A stretch of 11,065 nt of DNA from DATKZH01 sp964475955 (GTDB lineage Bacteria > Planctomycetota > Planctomycetia > Pirellulales > Thermoguttaceae): positions 1-11,065 of the forward strand of contig CAYYZY010000242.1 of NCBI GenBank assembly GCA_964475955.1. Reading direction: 5' to 3'. Numbering within the stretch: position 1 is the first letter of the stretch; each line of letters opens with the position of its first letter. Below are positions 5,343 to 10,176 of this stretch, piece after piece. The position numbers and the translations under genes are program-made. A model generated the notes under the pieces. That model was not told where the DNA came from. It worked only from the letters and a program-made list of their open reading frames with translations, and made no database searches.

Positions 5343-5417
5343 GTCCTCGTGGAGCAGCCAGGAGTGCTCGCCACGCCGTCAACGTGGAGATCGCGGGTTC
5401 AAATCCCGTCGAGGGCG
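5343..5417 (+). tRNA. tRNA-Asp (GUC), C33
   Basis: Acceptor GTCCTCG/CGAGGGC with G73, the Asp discriminator. D stem GAG/CTC. Anticodon arm CCACG-CCGTCAA-CGTGG gives GUC with C at 33. T arm GCGGG-TTCAAAT-CCCGT. Confidence 0.9.
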
Positions 5418-5424
5418 CCTTCAT

Positions 5425-5499
5425 GGCACGGTACGCCAAGTAGGCAGAGCGGCCAAGCTCAAACCTTGGTGCTTGTGGGTTCGACTCCCTCCCGTGCTA
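5425..5499 (+). tRNA. tRNA-Leu (CAA) with a short, class I variable loop
   Basis: Acceptor GGCACGG/CCGTGCT has G1:U72, A73. The D arm CGC..GCG with AAGTAGGCAGA is Leu-like. Anticodon arm CCAAG-CTCAAAC-CTTGG gives CAA. Only five bases (TGCTT) separate the anticodon and T stems, while bacterial Leu tRNAs normally have a long variable arm. The T stem has one U-U mismatch. Confidence 0.85.
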
Positions 5500-5510
5500 C
5501 TCGGATAAAT

Positions 5511-5592
5511 GCGTCGGCTGGGCATTGGCGAGCCCAAGTGGCTGTAACCCACCCGCCTCGCGGCTGTGCAGGTTCAACTCCTGCCCGGCGCA
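5511..5592 (+). tRNA. tRNA-Tyr (GUA)
   Basis: Acceptor GCGTCGG/CCGGCGC with A73. D stem GGG/CCC. The loop CTGTAAC gives GUA on stem GTGG/CCAC. The variable arm is long (CGCCTCGCGG region), as expected for bacterial Tyr. T arm GCAGG-TTCAACT-CCTGC. Confidence 0.92.
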
Positions 5593-5602
5593 CTGACAAT
5601 AT

Positions 5603-5675
5603 GGTCCGTTCTTCTAATGGCTCAGGATACGAGACCCTCATTCTCGTGATACGGGTTCGACTCCCGTACGGGCTA
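5603..5675 (+). tRNA. tRNA-Glu (CUC), C33, G1:U72
   Basis: Acceptor GGTCCGT/ACGGGCT with G1:U72 and A73. Anticodon arm CGAGA-CCCTCAT-TCTCG gives CUC with C33. T arm ACGGG-TTCGACT-CCCGT is perfect. The D stem is weak (two pairs). Confidence 0.88.
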
Positions 5676-5680
5676 CTCAC

Positions 5681-5764
5681 GGCGAAGTGGTGGAACTGGT
5701 AGACACGCGACACTCAGAATGTCGTGCCCGTTGGGGCGTGGGAGTTCGACTCTCCCCTTCGTCA
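5681..5764 (+). tRNA. tRNA-Leu (CAG), class II
   Basis: Acceptor GGCGAAG/CTTCGTC with A73. D arm GTG..CAC with GAACTGGTAGA. Anticodon arm CGACA-CTCAGAA-TGTCG gives CAG. The long variable arm (GCCCGTTGGGGC) makes it the only clearly class II Leu tRNA here. T arm GGGAG-TTCGACT-CTCCC. Confidence 0.93.
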
Positions 5765-5769
5765 CTCAT

Positions 5770-5933
5770 TGCAGGTTTGGCAGGTGCCTAGCTGGCCGNN
5801 NNNNNNNNNNNNNNNNNNNNNNNNNNNNNNNNNNNNNNNNNNNNNNNNNNNNNNNNNNNNNNNNNNNNNNNNNNNNNNNNNNNNNNNNNNNNNNNNNNGG
5901 CCGGTGCGCCCGGCTCGATACCGGGGCCTGCAA
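5770..5933 (+). tRNA. tRNA interrupted by the assembly gap, anticodon unknown
   Basis: TGCAGGT at 5770-5776 pairs with GCCTGCA at 5926-5932 across the N run, with A73 at 5933. T arm CCCGG-CTCGATA-CCGGG lies at 5909-5925. The anticodon arm falls in or next to the gap and cannot be read. The real gap is probably only a few to a few dozen bases, if it is not zero. Confidence 0.7.
5799..5898. other. Assembly gap of 100 N
   Basis: Exactly 100 N, the conventional placeholder for a gap of unknown length. The bases before (GGCCG) and after (GGCCGG) it are the same, which may mean the contig ends overlap. Confidence 0.98.
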
Positions 5934-5943
5934 CTTGCGCACT

Positions 5944-6005
5944 GGGCGTAGGCTCGACCGCGTCTCATAAGCCTGGACCGCCGGGTGCAACTCCCGGACC
6001 CGCCA
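5944..6005 (+). pseudogene. Truncated tRNA-like unit with anticodon CAU (Met-type)
   Basis: T arm CCGGG-TGCAACT-CCCGG, A73 and anticodon loop CTCATAA (CAU) are visible. The acceptor pairs only over GGCG/CGCC, and there are 12 too few bases for a D arm. It lies just after the gap, so truncation could be real or an assembly artefact. It ends one base before the next tRNA. Confidence 0.5.
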
Positions 6006-6006
6006 C

Positions 6007-6080
6007 GGCCGGGTACGCAAATCGGCAAAGCGGCGAGGTCGAGAGCCTCGTGCCTGTGGGTTCGACTCCCACCTCGGTCA
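6007..6080 (+). tRNA. tRNA-Leu (GAG), C33, short variable loop
   Basis: Acceptor GGCCGGG/CTCGGTC with A73. D arm CGC..GCG with AAATCGGCAAA. Anticodon arm CGAGG-TCGAGAG-CCTCG gives GAG with C33. Only five bases (TGCCT) precede the T stem GTGGG/CCCAC, so this is a second Leu tRNA without the class II arm. Confidence 0.87.
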
Positions 6081-6087
6081 CTGACAT

Positions 6088-6160
6088 GATCCCGTGGTCC
6101 AATGGCGACGACGCCTGGATGACACCCAGGAGAACGGTAGTTCGATTCTACCCGGGATCA
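6088..6160 (+). tRNA. tRNA-Val (GAC)
   Basis: Acceptor GATCCCG/CGGGATC is perfect, with A73. D stem GTC/GAC. Anticodon arm CCTGG-ATGACAC-CCAGG gives GAC. T arm GGTAG-TTCGATT-CTACC. The next 84 bases hold only a simple hairpin (TGGCGT/ACGCCA, 6203-6219). Confidence 0.94.
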
Positions 6161-6244
6161 TTTTCGAGTACACGGTTGCCGTCCTTCGTGATTTGGCCTC
6201 GGGCTGGCGTCGGACACGCCAATCGCGGCGCAAGCGTGCAAGAT

Positions 6245-6316
6245 GGTCTGTAGGTGTTTCGGCAGCACACGTCCGTGGTAAGGACGGAGACCGGGTTCGA
6301 CTCCCACCGCGGACCT
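6245..6316 (+). tRNA. tRNA-Thr (GGU)
   Basis: Acceptor GGTCTGT/GCGGACC with U73, as in the other Thr tRNA here. D stem GTG/CAC. Anticodon arm CGTCC-GTGGTAA-GGACG gives GGU. The T stem has only three good pairs around TTCGACT plus one extra base before the acceptor. Position 8 is A instead of U. Confidence 0.83.
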
Positions 6317-6328
6317 CTCGACAGCATC

Positions 6329-6399
6329 GGGGCGCTGGTCCAACGGGAAGACGCTTGGCTTGCACCCAGGTAATCGGGGTTCGATTCCCCGGCGCTCCA
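6329..6399 (+). tRNA. tRNA-Ala (UGC)
   Basis: Acceptor GGGGCGC/GCGCTCC with the Ala determinant G3:U70 and A73. D stem GTC/GAC. The loop CTTGCAC gives UGC. T arm CGGGG-TTCGATT-CCCCG is perfect. Confidence 0.94.
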
Positions 6400-6404
6400 C
6401 GTGC

Positions 6405-6475
6405 GGGCTGATGGTCCAACGGGACGACACCGCCTTGGCGTGGCGGAGATCCGGGTTCGACTCCCGGTCGGTCCA
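6405..6475 (+). tRNA. tRNA-Ala (GGC)
   Basis: Acceptor GGGCTGA/TCGGTCC with G3:U70 and A73. D stem GTC/GAC. Anticodon arm CCGCC-TTGGCGT-GGCGG gives GGC. T arm CCGGG-TTCGACT-CCCGG is perfect. Confidence 0.94.
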
Positions 6476-6484
6476 CTTAGATAC

Positions 6485-6573
6485 GGAAGGTAGCCGGATA
6501 CGGCTTGCCGGGCCGGTTTGCTAAACCGTGCGACTCCACGAGGGTCATGTGGGTTCAAATCCCATGCCTTCCG
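6485..6573 (+). tRNA. tRNA-Ser (GCU)
   Basis: Acceptor GGAAGGT/GCCTTCC with G73. The loop TTGCTAA gives GCU on stem CGGT/ACCG. The variable arm GACTC-CACGA-GGGTC is a normal class II hairpin. T arm GTGGG-TTCAAAT-CCCAT. Confidence 0.92.
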
Positions 6574-6579
6574 CTGTAC

Positions 6580-6651
6580 GGCTCGATGGTGAAATGGACA
6601 TCATCCCTCGCTTCTAACGAGGTGTTCCAGGTTCGAGTCCTGGTCGGGCTA
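6580..6651 (+). tRNA. tRNA-Arg (UCU), G1:U72
   Basis: Acceptor GGCTCGA/TCGGGCT with G1:U72 and A73. D stem GTG/CAT. Anticodon arm CCTCG-CTTCTAA-CGAGG gives UCU. T arm CCAGG-TTCGAGT-CCTGG is perfect. Confidence 0.93.
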
Positions 6652-6660
6652 CTGACAAAC

Positions 6661-6745
6661 GGAAGGGCTACCCGAAGGGCGACGGGACCCGGTTGGAAGC
6701 CGGTCGAGCTTCGCGGCCTTGAGGGTTCGACTCCCTCTCCTTCCG
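6661..6745 (+). tRNA. tRNA-Ser (GGA)
   Basis: Acceptor GGAAGGG/TCCTTCC with G73. The loop TTGGAAG gives GGA on stem CCGG/CCGG. The 16-base variable region (CGAGCTTCGCGGCCTT) is the normal-size counterpart of the expanded one in Ser(CGA). T arm GAGGG-TTCGACT-CCCTC. Confidence 0.92.
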
Positions 6746-6753
6746 CTCGATAT

Positions 6754-6827
6754 GGTGTCCGTGGTGTACGCGGTAGGCACGCCTGCCTGTGAAGCAGGAG
6801 GTAAGGGTTCAACTCCCTTCGGATACC
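6754..6827 (+). tRNA. tRNA-His (GUG) with encoded G-1
   Basis: G-1 (6754) faces C73 (6827), the His identity pair. Acceptor GTGTCCG/CGGATAC. D stem GTG/CAC. Anticodon arm CCTGC-CTGTGAA-GCAGG gives GUG. T arm AAGGG-TTCAACT-CCCTT. Confidence 0.94.
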
Positions 6828-6835
6828 CCTTTCAA

Positions 6836-6909
6836 GCCGACGTGGCTCGACTGAGAAAGGCGTCCGCCTTGTAAGCGGAACGAAGCTGGTGCGAATCCAG
6901 TCGTCGGCT
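6836..6909 (+). tRNA. tRNA-Thr (UGU)
   Basis: Acceptor GCCGACG/CGTCGGC is perfect, with U73. D stem GCT/GGC. Anticodon arm TCCGC-CTTGTAA-GCGGA gives UGU. T arm GCTGG-TGCGAAT-CCAGT has G at position 55. Confidence 0.91.
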
Positions 6910-6914
6910 CTTGG

Positions 6915-6987
6915 GTCCCGGTGGTGTAACGGATAGCACAAGACCCTCCTAAGGTCTTGGTCCTCACTTCGAGTCCAGGCCGGGGTA
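6915..6987 (+). tRNA. tRNA-Arg (CCU), degenerate T stem
   Basis: Acceptor GTCCCGG/CCGGGGT with G1:U72, U2:G71 and A73. D stem GTG/CAC. Anticodon arm AGACC-CTCCTAA-GGTCT gives CCU. The T loop TTCGAGT is present, but the 5' strand (CTCAC) does not pair with CCAGG beyond the outer positions. Confidence 0.83.
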
Positions 6988-6998
6988 CTGAACAACAT

Positions 6999-7070
6999 GG
7001 CCCGTGGGTGTGTCGGACAGCATGTCAGCTTCCGAAGCTGTTGGACCAGGTTCGATTCCTGGACGGGCTA
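6999..7070 (+). tRNA. tRNA-Arg (CCG), G1:U72
   Basis: Acceptor GGCCCGT/ACGGGCT with G1:U72 and A73; position 8 is G. D stem GTG/CAT. The loop TTCCGAA gives CCG on stem CAGC/GCTG. T arm CCAGG-TTCGATT-CCTGG. Confidence 0.9.
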
Positions 7071-7081
7071 CTCAACGAAAC

Positions 7082-7153
7082 GCCCTGCAAGTGTACCGGA
7101 TTGCACGACAGACTACGAATCTGTTAGACGAGGTTCGACTCCTCGGCGGGGTG
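7082..7153 (+). tRNA. tRNA-Arg (ACG)
   Basis: Acceptor GCCCTGC/GCGGGGT with G1:U72, and G73. D stem GTG/CAC. Anticodon arm ACAGA-CTACGAA-TCTGT gives ACG, which TadA would normally edit to ICG. T arm CGAGG-TTCGACT-CCTCG. This is the last gene of the dense part of the array. Confidence 0.9.
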
Positions 7154-7243
7154 CTGGTAGATTCGCAGATGCCGATGGAGAATGTATGCTGGTACTGGAA
7201 CAGAGCGCGCGGGATTCACATCCAAAGGAAGGGGGGCAACGCA

Positions 7244-8131
7244 ATGAGAAGGTTCATCGACTTGCTGCCAACACGGGAAGCTGCTCTGGATCTTCAGCCT
7301 GAGGATATCGGCGGACTGCTAATGGAGCATTTTCATTCCTTGGACTTCCATACACAGAGGGCTGCTATGCGGTTCTGGTTGCTCCAGGGATACCGCATGG
7401 TGCCGGAAGGCGCTCATAGGTACGACATTGCGAAAGCCATTATCGAAGGGTGGCAGTGGCTGCTTCGCGAGGGCTTGATCGTACCTCACCCTGATCCGGA
7501 TTACCCAGACCAGTATGTCTTTTCGCGGCACGGAGAGTCACTCAAGACACGTCAGGAGGTCGAACAGTACAGAAAGCGAGCACGTTTTCCGAAAGATATT
7601 CTGCACTGGGGTGGTGAAAAGAAACCGTTTCGGGAGCCATTTCTGTTCCACACGGCCCATGACGCAGTGCGATTTCGCCGTGTTTTGTGGGGTTGGAACA
7701 AAAACGGCCAACAGCCTCGAAGGCAACTTTTCACCAGCCCAATTCTGCACTCCACGATCGCTGACAAGACTTGGTCGCTTTACCTGCGAGGCGAATACGA
7801 CACAGCCATCTTCCAGGCCTTTAAGGAGCTTGAGGTCGCGGTTCGCGCCGCTGGTCGCTACTCAAACAATGACTACGGCAAGGACCTGATGCGCCGAGCC
7901 CTTCGCCCATCAAATGAGAATCTTCCTGGCCCGCTGAGCGATGCGGATGAGCCGCATGAAGAGCAGAAGTCACTTCAAGAGTTCTTCGCGGGTGCCTATG
8001 GGCGGGTGCGGAATCCAACGGCCCATCGACATGGGGTGCTGACCGACCCGACAGAAGCCTTTGAGATGCTTGTAGTAGCAAGTCATCTGCTGCGAGTTGT
8101 GGATCGTCGGCGACCGTCGTCGCCCTCTTGA
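7244..8131 (+). CDS. TIGR02391/Ymh-like protein with a HEPN-type Rx4H motif, inside the tRNA array
   Basis: The 295-aa product starts at ATG 7244 behind AAAGGAAGGGGGG. The open frame extends upstream, but there it crosses tRNA-Arg and is not credible. The C-terminal third (FKELEVAVRAAG..EEQKSLQEFFAGAYGRVRNPTAHR..DPTEAFEMLVVASHLLRVVDRR) matches my memory of the TIGR02391 (Ymh, PF09509) family. It contains R256-N-P-T-A-H261, the Rx4H arrangement of HEPN RNases with a polar residue after R. The N-terminal 170 residues (DIGGLLMEHF.., a possible winged-helix segment about 43-95) are not recognised. There is no signal peptide or membrane segment, so it should be cytoplasmic. Its position between tRNA-Arg(ACG) and tRNA-Cys suggests cargo of the array. 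RNase activity is inferred from the motif only. Confidence 0.8.
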   Translation: MRRFIDLLPTREAALDLQPEDIGGLLMEHFHSLDFHTQRAAMRFWLLQGYRMVPEGAHRYDIAKAIIEGWQWLLREGLIVPHPDPDYPDQYVFSRHGESLKTRQEVEQYRKRARFPKDILHWGGEKKPFREPFLFHTAHDAVRFRRVLWGWNKNGQQPRRQLFTSPILHSTIADKTWSLYLRGEYDTAIFQAFKELEVAVRAAGRYSNNDYGKDLMRRALRPSNENLPGPLSDADEPHEEQKSLQEFFAGAYGRVRNPTAHRHGVLTDPTEAFEMLVVASHLLRVVDRRRPSSPS

Positions 8132-8141
8132 GCCTTTTCAC

Positions 8142-8212
8142 GACGCTGGAGCCAGACGGCACGGCAACCGGCTGCAACCCGGTCGAAGTGGGTTCGACTC
8201 CCACCGGCGTCT
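8142..8212 (+). tRNA. tRNA-Cys (GCA)
   Basis: Acceptor GACGCTG/CGGCGTC with U73, the Cys determinant. D stem GCC/GGC; position 8 is G. Anticodon arm ACCGG-CTGCAAC-CCGGT gives GCA. T arm GTGGG-TTCGACT-CCCAC. It starts 10 bases after the protein gene's stop codon and supplies the Cys species missing from the main array. Confidence 0.92.
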
Positions 8213-8349
8213 TCTGGTTTATCACCAACGAAACATGAGCAGTTACAGGCAACGACTTCGCTTGTCCAGCGGCGCACCGATCGTGAGCCCTCGCCGGGCA
8301 GTTGATCGGGTGTGTTCCGTGAATGGGTTCTAACGGCGGTGTCGACTGA

Positions 8350-8422
8350 GAGTGGTTAGCTCAGCAGGCAGAGCACCAGACGGCAAATCTGGCTGTCGCG
8401 GGTTCGACTCCCACACCACCCC
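8350..8422 (+). tRNA. Aberrant tRNA, anticodon GCA, with G33 and C73
   Basis: D arm GCTC..GAGC and anticodon arm CCAGA-CGGCAAA-TCTGG are good, but position 33 is G and the discriminator is C. Acceptor GAGTGGT/ACCACCC has an A2-C71 mismatch and the T stem a C-A mismatch. The D arm differs in style from the array genes, so it may be a separate or decaying chromosomal gene. Confidence 0.7.
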
Positions 8423-8870
8423 GCAGGCTAACAACCTGCCCGAGGGGCGTGGAAGCGCCCCACCACCAGAGCCCGAGGGAGGCGGTCGGCCGTACGGTCG
8501 GCCGTCGCGTTGTGCGTGGCATCTGTCGAGCGTGCGTTGCGGTCGGCCCGGCCGATCGTGGCGCATCACGCAGCGGATCGTCGCGGCACGCGGCGGCAGC
8601 ACCTGCGCGTCGCCATGCAGCGCGTGGATACCGCGTCGGCACAGGCATCGGCAAGCGATGGCAGAACCTCGCGGCCATGCGGCGTGTCGTAAGACAAGTC
8701 GCCGGCCGGCGAGGGCAGTCCACCGACGAACCGGTCCACGGCCGACGCTTAAACGACGCTCCGCGACCGAAGCGTGTGATCGACGGCACGATCCGCCGCC
8801 CGAGGGCGTTTGATATTGAGTGACCCGTTGATGAGCTGAGCCGGTTGCTCGGCACGGGTCATTTGCAGTA
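8423..8870. other. GC-rich region without a credible gene
   Basis: Several overlapping frames on both strands stay open only because of base composition. None has a ribosome-binding site or a recognisable domain. Visible structures are hairpins GCAGG/CCTGC (8423-8439) and GGGGCG/CGCCCC (8444-8461), an 11-bp tandem repeat CGGTCGGCCGT (8483-8493 and 8495-8505), and the stem-loop at 8821-8861. Confidence 0.5.
8821..8861 (+). promoter_or_regulatory. Stem-loop in the slipin 5' region
   Basis: TGACCCGT (8821-8828) pairs perfectly with ACGGGTCA (8854-8861), and an inner GAGC/GCTC stem can form. No T run of terminator quality follows. It lies 51 bases before the slipin start and could be a leader structure. 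Its role is inferred. Confidence 0.45.
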
Positions 8871-8912
8871 GGGATGCGGCGAAGCTGTCCCGTCAGGAGG
8901 GGAGGGACACCC

Positions 8913-10019
8913 ATGTTCGTGATGAAACAAATCAAGATCCGCAGCTACGAGATCGGCCTGTACTTCCGCGACGGGGAGTTCCAGGGCTTGCTCACCGAGG
9001 GCCGGCACTGGTTGTTCGACCCGCTGGGCAAGGTCCGCGTGGACATCGTCTCGCAGCGCGTTCCGTGGCTGACCCACGAGCAGCTCGACGTGATCGTCCG
9101 CTCGGGTGCGCTGGCGGACCGCGCCGTCGTGCTCGACCTGAAGGACCACGAGCGCGGCCTGGTCTGGATCGAAGGTCGTTTCAGCCATGTTCTGCCGCCG
9201 GGCCTGTACGCCTACTGGACCGGCCAGAAGGAGGTTCGGGTCGAGGTGGTCGATGCGCGGACGGTGCGCTTCGAGCACGCCGACCTGCCGGTGATCACTC
9301 GCTCGCCGATGGCCGCCCGGGTGCTGGACATCTGCCGCGTGCCGCGCGACCACGTTGGCGTGCTGTTTCAGGACGATGAGTACGTCGCCACCTTGCGCCC
9401 GGGCCTGTATGCCTTCTGGTACGGCCCGGCCGAGATGAAGCTGGTCGAGGTCGACATGCGCGAGACGATGCTCGACGTCGGCGGCCAGGAGATCATGACC
9501 GCCGACAAGGTCACGCTGCGAATGAACGCCGTGGCGACCTACCGCGTTGTCGATGCCCACAAGGCCGTCAGCGCCACCGGCGACGTCCGCCAGGCGTTGT
9601 ACCGCGAGGTGCAGTTGGCGTTGCGGGCGGTCGTGGGCGCGCAGCAGCTCGACGACTTCCTGACCGACAAGGACGGCGTGGGCGGGGAGATCGAGACGAT
9701 CGTGCGTCGGCGCGCCGGCCAGTTGGGTCTGGAGATCGCCGCGGTCGGTATCCGCGATGTGATCCTGCCGGGCGATATGAAGGACCTGATGAACCGCGTT
9801 ACCGAGGCGAAGAAGGCCGCCGAGGCCAACCTGATCGCCCGCCGCGAAGAGACGGCCGCCATGCGCAGCCAGGCCAACACGGCCAAGCTGCTCGACGGCA
9901 GCCCGACGCTGATGCGGCTCCGCGAGCTGGAGGTCTTGGAGAAGATCGCCGGCAGCGGCAAGCTGAACGTCGTCCTGGGTGAGAAGGGCCTCGCCGAGCG
10001 GGTGGTCAACCTGCTCTGA
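8913..10019 (+). CDS. Slipin-family SPFH/Band 7 protein
   Basis: The 368-aa product starts at ATG 8913, six to twelve bases after AGGAGGGGAGGG. An upstream in-frame ATG at 8874 lacks such a site. Residues about 140-290 form the SPFH core (GVLFQDDEYVATLRPGLYAFW..ETMLDVGGQEIMTADKVTLRMNAVATYRVVDAHKAV..LYREVQLALRAVVG..GLEIAAVGIRDVILPGDMKDLMNRVTEAKKAAEANLIARREETAAMRSQ). It is followed by the helical segment and a LRELEVLEKIA motif common in slipins. Before the core, two further copies of the same GLxxxxGxxxxxLxPGLY unit occur (near residues 13 and 84). The N-terminal membrane hairpin of classical slipins is absent, so membrane attachment would have to be peripheral. Slipins scaffold membrane microdomains; the specific role here is unknown. 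Confidence 0.92.
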   Translation: MFVMKQIKIRSYEIGLYFRDGEFQGLLTEGRHWLFDPLGKVRVDIVSQRVPWLTHEQLDVIVRSGALADRAVVLDLKDHERGLVWIEGRFSHVLPPGLYAYWTGQKEVRVEVVDARTVRFEHADLPVITRSPMAARVLDICRVPRDHVGVLFQDDEYVATLRPGLYAFWYGPAEMKLVEVDMRETMLDVGGQEIMTADKVTLRMNAVATYRVVDAHKAVSATGDVRQALYREVQLALRAVVGAQQLDDFLTDKDGVGGEIETIVRRRAGQLGLEIAAVGIRDVILPGDMKDLMNRVTEAKKAAEANLIARREETAAMRSQANTAKLLDGSPTLMRLRELEVLEKIAGSGKLNVVLGEKGLAERVVNLL

Positions 10020-10028
10020 TCGAACCGA

Positions 10029-10070
10029 GCCCCGGGACTGGGCGAAACCTGGTCCCGGGGCCCTTGTCTT
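10029..10070 (+). terminator. Intrinsic terminator after the slipin gene
   Basis: GCCCCGGGAC (10029-10038) pairs perfectly with GTCCCGGGGC (10052-10061) around a 13-base loop, followed by CCTTGTCTT. The T tract is interrupted, so it may be only moderately efficient. It begins 9 bases after the stop codon. Confidence 0.7.
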
Positions 10071-10176
10071 GCACCGCTCGGGCAGAGCGGCGAATCTCAT
10101 CCCTAGGCCTCCGGTTCGACATCCGGCGGCGGACCGCCTATCATGGTCCTGGCCCGTGCACCTGGAGGAAGCGACC

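Noticed and set aside
3095..6998. Numerous 60-150 codon frames across the array, many with peptides such as GVEPT, GGSRTH or GFDSH
   Set aside because: They are translations of repeated tRNA T arms on either strand. Such peptides are a well-known annotation artefact and the frames have no ribosome-binding sites.
3223..7153. CRISPR array
   Set aside because: The regularly spaced similar 12-16 bp motif is the tRNA T arm. The units fold as tRNAs and carry different anticodons.
7004..7243. Upstream extension of the TIGR02391-like frame
   Set aside because: It runs through tRNA-Arg(CCG) and tRNA-Arg(ACG). The ATG at 7244 has its own Shine-Dalgarno and starts the plausible protein.
8330..8935. 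Overlapping frames of 124-201 codons in the GC-rich spacer
   Set aside because: They overlap on both strands, include the 8350 tRNA, and have no domain or ribosome-binding site.
10057..10130. Possible tRNA after the slipin gene (GGTTCGACATCC resembling a T arm, CTCATCC resembling a CAU loop)
   Set aside because: No acceptor stem closes it and the supposed anticodon stem does not pair. At most it is a remnant, and it partly overlaps the terminator.
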